Below, piece after piece: positions 1 through 7,263 of a stretch of DNA of 56,956 bases (position 1 is its first letter; every line of letters begins with the position of its first letter). The notes beneath the pieces were generated by a model. That model searched no databases. It saw only the letters and a list, made by a program, of their open reading frames with translations, and was not told the origin of the DNA. Made by a program: the position numbers and the translations under genes. The DNA is from Muribaculaceae bacterium. Its GTDB lineage: Bacteria; Bacteroidota; Bacteroidia; Bacteroidales; Muribaculaceae. The stretch lies in contig JAFTRI010000030.1 of the NCBI GenBank assembly GCA_017462345.1, positions 1 to 56,956 of the forward strand, in the 5' to 3' direction.

Positions 1-1
1 G

Positions 2-319
2 GGGGCACAGGGCATCCGCATGTCGGAACTGAGCGCCGAGTATAGCAATTACTCGGGTGTAGATGCCGTCAAGTCGGGAACGTTACCGAATACGACTGTC
101 TATCCTAATCCTGTTACCGATGGCGTGTTTACGGTCGTATCATCAGTTGAGATAGAGAATGTCTCAGTTTATTCATTGACCGGTATAGAGATGGAAAATG
201 TGAAAGGGACAGGCTGTAGCGCAATGACGGTGAATGTGAGACATTTCCCTGCCGGAGTCTATTTCGCGCGGGTTTCAACAGCGATTGGAGAAAATGCCAT
301 AAAGTTGATAATCAAATAA
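2..319 (+). CDS. C-terminal end of a T9SS-sorted secreted protein (partial)
   Basis: The reading frame is open from the left edge, so this is the last ~105 residues of a gene that begins outside the window; the ATG at 20 is probably internal. The visible part has a short linker and then a type A sorting domain of the type IX secretion system: VYPNPVTDG, a beta-rich stretch with SLTGIEMENV, and a terminal AGVYFARV...IIK. Such domains direct export across the outer membrane and are then usually cleaved. The catalytic or binding part is not visible, so no function is given. It lies 11 nt upstream of a propeller gene and may belong to the same transcription unit as the two propeller/amidase modules that follow. 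Confidence 0.8.
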   Translation, partial: GAQGIRMSELSAEYSNYSGVDAVKSGTLPNTTVYPNPVTDGVFTVVSSVEIENVSVYSLTGIEMENVKGTGCSAMTVNVRHFPAGVYFARVSTAIGENAIKLIIK

Positions 320-330
320 AACCATATAAC

Positions 331-1227
331 ATGAAACATATTCTATTGACTTTGGCAGCTGCCGCATGTGCCGTATCGTCACATGCCCAGATTGCGCAAG
401 TGACATCGACAGAGCGGCTGCTTGCCGGTGTAGAGAGTGAGATGTATTATCCGATTCTCAATGAGGACGGTAGTCGTGTTTTGTTCTCGGCATGTAATTA
501 CAAGGGATTGAGAATGTATGATTTTAATGATGGTGTGACCGTTAAAATCAGTGATGAGGAGCGTGCCGGATTTGACGCTTCGTTTACGCATGACGGCAGA
601 AGCGTTTATTATGTGTCACAGAAAAAAGTTGACGGGCTGAACATGCGTCAGGTAAAGCAGTATGACATCGAAGACAAGACTGTGACGGCACTAACTCCGA
701 TGGGACGTAAGGTCTCCCGTCCGGTAGCGTTGAATGACGGGATGATAGTAAAGGTTGACGGTAAATCTCATGGGGCTGTTTCCGGAGATGATGTCACTGT
801 CAGGATTGAAGGCTCAAAATTGTATATTGGTCATGGCGGGACTGAAAAAGCCTATTCTCCGGTAGAAAGCTATGCCGGGTATCTGTGGGCGTCGGTTTCT
901 CCCGACAAGACAAAGGTTATGTTCTTTGCGGCAGGAAAAGGTATTTATATCGTCGACCTTCAGGGTAATGTCGTTTCTGAACTTGGAAATTACGAGGCTC
1001 CTGTGTGGTATGGTAATGACTGTGTGGTGGCAATGAATGCAAAGCATAATGGCTATCAGCATATTTCGTCGCAGATTGTCATGATGCGTGCAGACGGGTC
1101 GGAGTTTCAGGAACTGACCCGCCCGGAATCAATGACAATGAATCCTTCCGCTTCAATACATTCGGGAAAAATCGTCTATAATACAATTGACGGTCGCCTT
1201 TATCAAATGAACATTACTCTTAAATAA
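331..1227 (+). CDS. Secreted TolB/PD40-like beta-propeller protein, copy 1
   Basis: 298 residues with a signal peptide (MKHILLTLAAAACAVSSHAQ) and no lipobox, so probably periplasmic or exported. The rest is a series of WD40/PD40-type repeats, for example YYPILNEDGSRVLFSA, ASFTHDGRSVYYVS and ASVSPDKTKVMFF, giving a beta-propeller of the TolB C-terminal kind. Such propellers usually bind proteins or ligands; no catalytic motif is visible. It sits 3 nt before the amidase at 1231/1246. The same pair recurs at 3681-7024, so the propeller probably works with the amidase, for example in substrate binding, wall anchoring or regulation (inference). Confidence 0.8.
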   Translation: MKHILLTLAAAACAVSSHAQIAQVTSTERLLAGVESEMYYPILNEDGSRVLFSACNYKGLRMYDFNDGVTVKISDEERAGFDASFTHDGRSVYYVSQKKVDGLNMRQVKQYDIEDKTVTALTPMGRKVSRPVALNDGMIVKVDGKSHGAVSGDDVTVRIEGSKLYIGHGGTEKAYSPVESYAGYLWASVSPDKTKVMFFAAGKGIYIVDLQGNVVSELGNYEAPVWYGNDCVVAMNAKHNGYQHISSQIVMMRADGSEFQELTRPESMTMNPSASIHSGKIVYNTIDGRLYQMNITLK

Positions 1228-1245
1228 CCAATGGAGGACATGAAA

Positions 1246-3645
1246 ATGAAAAAAATAAATGCATTATTGATTTCCGGGCTGACAGCATTGTCTTCATTGG
1301 CTGTTGAGCCGAGTGATCTTATTATTTACATTAATCCCGGTCATGGAGGTTATGATAGCGACGACCGTGTTATCAATCTTTATCCGTTTGCCGATGGAGA
1401 TACCTCAACATTCGCCGAGTCTAAATCCAATCTTGGCAAAGGTTTCAGACTGAGGGAACTGCTTTGGGAAAAAGGCTACAATGTGGTTATGTCACGTGTG
1501 ACAAATACGACTGCTGATGATTTGGGGCTTACAACAATCGGTCGTCTGGCAAATGCCGCGGAGGCGGATCTTTTCCTGTCAATACACTCGAATGCGACAG
1601 GAACGGCTAACCGTGTCAACTTTCCTATAATATTTTTCCGCGGTTACGATAACGAGCCGGTATATCCCGAAGCAAAGGTGTGGGCTACAGAGATAGATAA
1701 TCATTTGTTGACCAATAATGCGACAATATGGACAAGTACCAACACCAATGTGCGCGGGGACTGGTCATTCCAGCCGAGTTGGGGTACACAGGGGTATGGT
1801 GTCCTGAGGGCATTGACTCTGCCCGGTGCGTTGTCGGAAGGCTCGTTCCACGATTATATACCGGAGGCATACCGTCTGTTATCGAGCCATTATTATTGGG
1901 TTGAGGGATGGAATTTCAGCAAGGCTGTGAACGAGCATTTCGGTATTGCCGGTGTTGATTATGGCGGTATTGCCGGACGTGTCAATGACGAAAGAGTCTT
2001 GCGTACCGGTGATTACAAGATGTTTCAGGAAGACTTGCTTGCTCCGGTTAATGGTGCAGTAGTTGAATTATGGGATGCGTCAGGAACTACAAAAATTGAA
2101 GAGTGTGTGACTGATGAATTATACAATGGTATGTACTCATTCCGTAAAGTCGCTCCTGGTACATACAAGTTGAAATATTCATCTCCGATACACTATGCCG
2201 ATGAGTGTGATGTCACTATTGAGGCCGACAAGATCACGTACGTTAATCCTAAATTGAAGAAAGTGCGCAGTACCCCGCCGGTGGTACTGAGTTACTCCCC
2301 TGTATGGAGCGAGGGAGCTGATTCAGTGTTGTGTAATGAACCGATTGTGCTGAATTTTAACTGGGATATGGATGTGGAGTCGACTGAAGCTGCGTTCTCA
2401 ATCGAGCCGGCAGTAGAAGGCACGTTCACATGGGAGGACCAGAATTACCGTATGGTGTTCACTCCGAACGATACTTACGCGACAAGCACCAAATACACGG
2501 TGAAGTTGGCTACGTCGGCACAACATGCCGGAGGCATGGCGATGGAGAGTCCTGTCGAGTTCTCTTTTATTACCACCAACCGTAACTATATGGAGATAAC
2601 CGGGCTGTTCCCGAATGAAGGTGATCCGGTACATTATGACGGAGCAAGTATAGAGGTGCGTTTCGATAAGTATCCGAATGTTACGCCTATTCTTGACCAA
2701 ATAAAGTGTTATGACTCGACCGGAGCTACGGTAGGGTTGCTCAAGCGTGGCATGAAGTACAGTAAAACCGGAGATGAATACGGTTATTTCCGTATCCCGT
2801 TCATTAAGGATCTCACGATAGGAGAAACCTATACATTGGAGTTGTCGAATGCGATTGCGGACAAGGATGGGATAACTCTGAAGGAGAGTGTCTCGCTAAA
2901 GTTTAATGCAGTGGATGCGGGAGAAGCAAAGTCTGATCCTTCAATCGAGACAATGGAAGATGCATCATTATATAGTCAGAATGACGACGGATGTGTGAAT
3001 CTGGTTTCTTCGGCGGTCACTTTATCTACAGGGTTATTTGACAAGTGTGTATCGTTTGCATACGAATTTGTCGGAACTGAAGGCGGTGAGGCAATGTGGC
3101 AGCGTTCTTCATTGGCTGAACTCTCTGCGACATCAGCTGATGCACTCGGTGTTCATGTCTATGGAGACTTGACCGGGAATGAAGTTTACTTGCAGATGAC
3201 ATCGGAAACTGATGTCAAGTATGCCAAATTGTGCGATATGACATTCCTCGGCTGGCGTTATATAGTTGTGCCTCTTACAATGCTTGAAGGGGTGAATGCT
3301 TATAAGGTGTCGGGAGTGAAGATTACGCAGGACGCAAGTATGATAAGCCGCAAGGGTGCTGTTATGCTTGACAATGTCAATCTTATAGCCAATGGCGCAG
3401 GAATAGAGTCTGTCACATCCGATGATTCCGCGTTGACGATATATCCCAATCCCGCTTCGGAATATCTTATAAGCAGTGCAGATGGAATTATCGACTGTAT
3501 CGAGCTGGTATCCATGAGCGGACAGGTTGTCGCTCGGGCAGAAGGAAACGTACTTAATGTGAGTGAAGTCGCTGAAGGCTCTTACCTCGCACGCGTGTTC
3601 AAGTCGGGAGGATACATTGTCAAAAAGGTTGTTATATCACATTGA
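1246..3645 (+). CDS. T9SS-exported N-acetylmuramoyl-L-alanine amidase (Amidase_3), copy 1
   Basis: The family cuts the bond between MurNAc and L-alanine of the stem peptide. Numbered from an in-frame ATG at 1231, the Amidase_3 zinc ligands are His38 (NPGHGG), Glu63 (FAESKSNL) and His119 (SIHSNA), with catalytic Glu203 (LSEGSF). After the ~230-residue catalytic domain come a carboxypeptidase-regulatory-like beta-sandwich (~245-345), two Ig-like Big_5-type domains (~350-555), a carbohydrate-binding-like segment, and a C-terminal T9SS type A sorting domain (YPNPASEYL...GSYLARV). I prefer the ATG at 1246 (or 1240): GGAGG at 1233-1237 lies 8 nt before it, and the protein then opens with a signal peptide (MKKINALLISGLTALSSLA). 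It is a paralogue of the amidase at 4532. Export by T9SS suggests action on the cell surface or on foreign walls. Confidence 0.88.
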   Translation: MKKINALLISGLTALSSLAVEPSDLIIYINPGHGGYDSDDRVINLYPFADGDTSTFAESKSNLGKGFRLRELLWEKGYNVVMSRVTNTTADDLGLTTIGRLANAAEADLFLSIHSNATGTANRVNFPIIFFRGYDNEPVYPEAKVWATEIDNHLLTNNATIWTSTNTNVRGDWSFQPSWGTQGYGVLRALTLPGALSEGSFHDYIPEAYRLLSSHYYWVEGWNFSKAVNEHFGIAGVDYGGIAGRVNDERVLRTGDYKMFQEDLLAPVNGAVVELWDASGTTKIEECVTDELYNGMYSFRKVAPGTYKLKYSSPIHYADECDVTIEADKITYVNPKLKKVRSTPPVVLSYSPVWSEGADSVLCNEPIVLNFNWDMDVESTEAAFSIEPAVEGTFTWEDQNYRMVFTPNDTYATSTKYTVKLATSAQHAGGMAMESPVEFSFITTNRNYMEITGLFPNEGDPVHYDGASIEVRFDKYPNVTPILDQIKCYDSTGATVGLLKRGMKYSKTGDEYGYFRIPFIKDLTIGETYTLELSNAIADKDGITLKESVSLKFNAVDAGEAKSDPSIETMEDASLYSQNDDGCVNLVSSAVTLSTGLFDKCVSFAYEFVGTEGGEAMWQRSSLAELSATSADALGVHVYGDLTGNEVYLQMTSETDVKYAKLCDMTFLGWRYIVVPLTMLEGVNAYKVSGVKITQDASMISRKGAVMLDNVNLIANGAGIESVTSDDSALTIYPNPASEYLISSADGIIDCIELVSMSGQVVARAEGNVLNVSEVAEGSYLARVFKSGGYIVKKVVISH

Positions 3646-3680
3646 GATTGAAATTAAATAATTAAAAAATAATACACGAA

Positions 3681-4529
3681 ATGAAAATCAAATCATTGTT
3701 TATTTTGGCAGTATTGGGGTTCGGGATGTCGCTAAGCGCGTCTGAACTGACTGTTGTCTCGACTGAAAAACTTGACGTTGGGGGTACTGCTTTTCATCCG
3801 GTATTGAGTCCGGATGGAAATACCCTGTTGTTCTCAAGTGAAGAACATAAGGGGTTGAAGTCTCTTAATCTTGTCACTAAAGAGGTGAGCGTAATCGATG
3901 AAAATGCCGGAGCAGGTTTCACGCCGGTCTTTTCTGCAGATGGTAAGGAGGTTGTTTACCGCACGGTCTCATATCAGGGCAAGTTGTTGTACCGCGACGT
4001 ACGCAAGTACAATATTGAAACATCAAAAGTCGTACAATTGGCCAAGCCATGCCGTGAGGTTGTGAATACTCAGGCGATAGTGGGGGATACTTATGCGGTT
4101 GGCCATGCCAGCCGGCAGTTTATCGATGTGACGATAAAAGGAAAAACGAATGAAGTCAATCCACTTCCTGACGGTCACCTCTATGTGTGGTCGGCATTGT
4201 CTCCATCGAACGATAAATTGCTGTTTTTTGAAATGAACAGCGGACTTTTTGTATCAAATGCCGATGGAAGCGGAGCGAAGAAATTGGACGTGCGTGCCGA
4301 TTATCCTTGTTGGGCGGGTGATGATTACATCGTGGCTCTTTCGACTAAAGATGACGGATATGTTATTACGAGCGCAAAGATTGTCGCAATCGACATCGCA
4401 ACGGGAAAAGTCATAGAACTTACAGGGGACGATGTCCTCGCTGAGGGTGTGACTGCGACAAAGGATAAGATTGCGTATACCACCGAAAGTGGAGAAATGT
4501 ATATTATGAACATTAAAGTTGCCAAATAG
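3681..4529 (+). CDS. Secreted TolB/PD40-like beta-propeller protein, copy 2
   Basis: 282 residues, with signal peptide MKIKSLFILAVLGFGMSLSAS and propeller repeats of the same type as the gene at 331 (FHPVLSPDGNTLLFSS, FTPVFSADGKEVVY, SALSPSNDKLLFFEM, ending GEMYIMNIK, compared with GRLYQMNIT in copy 1). Size, order of repeats and the position just before an amidase gene (2 nt gap) make it a paralogue that arose by duplication of the whole propeller-amidase module. No enzyme motif is visible. A role as an accessory or substrate-binding partner of the downstream amidase is inferred only from the repeated pairing. Confidence 0.8.
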   Translation: MKIKSLFILAVLGFGMSLSASELTVVSTEKLDVGGTAFHPVLSPDGNTLLFSSEEHKGLKSLNLVTKEVSVIDENAGAGFTPVFSADGKEVVYRTVSYQGKLLYRDVRKYNIETSKVVQLAKPCREVVNTQAIVGDTYAVGHASRQFIDVTIKGKTNEVNPLPDGHLYVWSALSPSNDKLLFFEMNSGLFVSNADGSGAKKLDVRADYPCWAGDDYIVALSTKDDGYVITSAKIVAIDIATGKVIELTGDDVLAEGVTATKDKIAYTTESGEMYIMNIKVAK

Positions 4530-4531
4530 AC

Positions 4532-7024
4532 ATGAAGAGAATAGCATTGATTATATTGTCGGCTTTTATGGTCAGTATGGCTGTTGAAGCGACCAAGATG
4601 AGCGAACTGAATATCGTGATAGATCCGGGTCATGGCGGATACGAAGGGAATGACCGTGGTATGGATATATGGCCTTATTGTGTCGTAACCCCCGAGAGTA
4701 TGTGGGAATCCAAGAGCAACCTGTGGAAAGCCTTGCATGCCAAGGCTATATTGGACTCTATCGGAACAAAGATAACACTAACCCGTGAAACGAACGAGGG
4801 ATATTATGACTATGATGACGATGACACCAATAATGAGCCTTCGTTGCTTGCAAGAGCCCAGGTTGCAAATAAACTGGCTGCCGATGCATTCTTCTCGATT
4901 CACTCCAATGCGGGTGAAAATGTCAATTATCCGTTGATGATTTATCATGAGGAGAGTACGGCAGGTAACCCGCGCAGTCAGGAAAGTGTAAAACTTGCCG
5001 GTGTGGTCAACGATGTGTTCAATACAAGCAAGTATTCCAACTGGGTTAACTATAAGGGTCAGATAAATACAGAGGCTCCCGGACGTGTAACTGGCGACCG
5101 TTCGTTGCTTGGGTATTCACTCGGGGTGTTGAGGAACTGTTATGTTACCAGCATGTTGTCGGAAGGCGGTATGCATGAGCATCGTCCGCAGGCCCACCGT
5201 CTGATGAATCAGGATTATTGCTGGCTTGAGGCGTGGTATTTCGTGCAGTCAATAATGGATTATTTTGAAACGGAAGACCGTTTCGTTACCGGAAATGTTG
5301 CCGGTGTGATCTATGACGACCACAATATCCGCGGATGGGAATATACAGGCAAATACGAGAGGCATACAATGCTCGGACGAGACAAGTTCATGCCGCTTAA
5401 CGGCGCATACGTTGAACTGCTTGATGAAGCCGGTAATGTTGTACAGAAGAGAACTACCGACAAGGATTACAACGGGGTGTTCGTATTCCGGAACATTGTT
5501 CCCGGTAAATATACCGTACGTGCGGTAAAGGATGATTATTATGAAAAATTGACCCAGGTTGAAGTCGTTGCCGATAAGGTTACGTATCAGGACATGCCAT
5601 TGTGCTTGAGGCGTGAATCCCCGCTGGCTGTAACGTCATATCATCCCAATGTGCCGGAAGGTGAACTGGTTAGCTGTGGAGATAAAATCACTTTGGAATT
5701 CAACTATGACGTTAATGTTGATGAATTTGAAAAAGCATTCACGATAGAACCGGCTGTAGACGGATATTTTGAATATGAAAAGTCGTATCATATAGTACAC
5801 TTTATCCCTACCGTTACATTCGCAAAGAGTACCGATTACACTGTGACCATAGCCAAGTCGGCATGTTCGCCTGATACAATCTATGCAAATAACACGATGG
5901 CAGAGGATTTTGTGTTCAAGTTCACCACGATGCCACGTGAACGTCTTGAGGTTATCGGCAATTACCCTGCTGATGGTGGAGGCGTTCATTATATTAAGCC
6001 TGTAGTAGAGTTCCGGTTTGACTGTAAATTGTCGGGCGGTGAGGCTCTTGACCAGATTAAGGTGTACGATAAGGATAATAATGAGCTTGCAGTAAATAAG
6101 CGTACAACCAAGTACAATCAGCTGACAAACGGATATGGGAACTTGTCGGTTGTGTTGACGAATGACTTGACTGTAGGGGAAACATATCGTGCCGTGCTTT
6201 CTGGTAACCTGCGTGATACGGAAAACCTTGTTCTTGGAAAAGATGTGGAGGTCACGTTCACTGCAAAGGATGAAAGTATAGAGAAAGAAGGAAAAGTGCT
6301 TGAAACATTTGAGACGGCGAGTCTGTTTGCTTACAATGTGGATGAGACTGTGGGAATCTCAAATACAACACCCAAATACACGAAGAACTCTACTGACAAA
6401 TTGTTTGACACGGCATCGGGAAAATTCAGCTATAATTTCTCCAGCAATCGTGAAGGTGTTGTGGTATGGGATTATGCCGGGACTGCAACCGATTCAATCA
6501 TGAAGGGAGATGTTGTCGGGCTGCATGTATATGGCGACTTCAATAACCATGAACTTTACGTCGGAGTAACTTCAGGAACTGATACCAAGTATGAAAAGGT
6601 ATGTGACTTGACGTTTAAAGGCTGGGGTTATTATGAGGTGACGATGAATTCGCTTGAAGCGGGTTATCCTTATAAACTTACCGATATAAAGCTTGTTCAA
6701 GTGACAAGTCCAATAACACAGTCGGGAGCATTCTATCTTGACAATCTGATGCTGAAATCGGCAGAAGTCGGTGGGGTGGAAAGTGTTTCCGCTTCGGAAG
6801 CTGATGCGGTTAAGGTATATCCGATACCGGCGGATGATGTGATTTACGTGGAGGCTCCTGCCGCAATCAACAGCCTTGAATTGATAAATGTCAGAGGCGT
6901 CAAGGTTGCCGAGATTACAGGTAAGTCATCCGTCAATGTTGAAAATCTTCATCAGGGGGTATATCTGTTGAAGGTCAAGACCGATGACGGGACATCGGTT
7001 CATCGTGTAGCGATTTCGCGATAG
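4532..7024 (+). CDS. T9SS-exported N-acetylmuramoyl-L-alanine amidase (Amidase_3), copy 2
   Basis: 830 residues with the same layout as the amidase at 1246: signal peptide (MKRIALIILSAFMVSMAVEA), Amidase_3 domain with His34 (DPGHGG), Glu59 (WESKSN), His124 (SIHSNA) and Glu211 (LSEGGMHEH), then a carboxypeptidase-regulatory-like domain (~270-350), Ig-like domains (~355-580), a jelly-roll-like segment and a C-terminal T9SS type A domain (VYPIPADDV...GVYLLKV). All four active-site residues are intact, so both copies should be active. The aspartate-rich loop DYDDDDTN (~93-100) is absent from copy 1 and may change substrate range. Followed by a strong hairpin terminator at 7047. The expected site of action is the cell surface or outside. 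Confidence 0.88.
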   Translation: MKRIALIILSAFMVSMAVEATKMSELNIVIDPGHGGYEGNDRGMDIWPYCVVTPESMWESKSNLWKALHAKAILDSIGTKITLTRETNEGYYDYDDDDTNNEPSLLARAQVANKLAADAFFSIHSNAGENVNYPLMIYHEESTAGNPRSQESVKLAGVVNDVFNTSKYSNWVNYKGQINTEAPGRVTGDRSLLGYSLGVLRNCYVTSMLSEGGMHEHRPQAHRLMNQDYCWLEAWYFVQSIMDYFETEDRFVTGNVAGVIYDDHNIRGWEYTGKYERHTMLGRDKFMPLNGAYVELLDEAGNVVQKRTTDKDYNGVFVFRNIVPGKYTVRAVKDDYYEKLTQVEVVADKVTYQDMPLCLRRESPLAVTSYHPNVPEGELVSCGDKITLEFNYDVNVDEFEKAFTIEPAVDGYFEYEKSYHIVHFIPTVTFAKSTDYTVTIAKSACSPDTIYANNTMAEDFVFKFTTMPRERLEVIGNYPADGGGVHYIKPVVEFRFDCKLSGGEALDQIKVYDKDNNELAVNKRTTKYNQLTNGYGNLSVVLTNDLTVGETYRAVLSGNLRDTENLVLGKDVEVTFTAKDESIEKEGKVLETFETASLFAYNVDETVGISNTTPKYTKNSTDKLFDTASGKFSYNFSSNREGVVVWDYAGTATDSIMKGDVVGLHVYGDFNNHELYVGVTSGTDTKYEKVCDLTFKGWGYYEVTMNSLEAGYPYKLTDIKLVQVTSPITQSGAFYLDNLMLKSAEVGGVESVSASEADAVKVYPIPADDVIYVEAPAAINSLELINVRGVKVAEITGKSSVNVENLHQGVYLLKVKTDDGTSVHRVAISR

Positions 7025-7046
7025 ACCATAAGCTGATTACGATAAT

Positions 7047-7085
7047 GGGGCGGCATCGGTTACGACCGGTGTCGCCCCTTGTTTT
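7047..7085 (+). terminator. Rho-independent terminator after the amidase modules
   Basis: A 14-bp stem with two G-T wobble pairs (7047-7060 with 7065-7078) encloses a TACG tetraloop of the stable YNMG class and is followed by TTGTTTT. It closes the propeller/amidase unit and separates it from the next block. Confidence 0.85.
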
Positions 7086-7202
7086 GAAGAGGTATTCATG
7101 TGTGAATACCTGGAAGAAAAAGAAAAAGTGCGGTTAAATCTTAAATAATATTAATAGGTTTTTTTGCCTATTATCTTTTAAGATTTTGTAAAATGTTTGT
7201 AC

Positions 7203-7210
7203 TATCTTTG
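7203..7210 (+). promoter_or_regulatory. Bacteroidetes -7 box upstream of the salvage block
   Basis: TATCTTTG is a perfect match to TAnnTTTG and lies 53 nt before the ATG at 7264. No TTTG -33 box stands at the usual ~20 nt spacing; the nearest TTTG copies (7185, 7196) are too close. It is the only good promoter match between the terminator at 7047 and the genes that follow. Confidence 0.6.
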
Positions 7211-7263
7211 TAAGATAACAGTAAATCTTGTCTATACCGAATAATAGTGCCACTGTGATAATA

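Noticed and set aside
7228-7263. TTG start extending the golvesin-domain gene
   Set aside because: The 12 extra residues precede a clear signal peptide start at ATG 7264 and lie too close to the -7 box at 7203.
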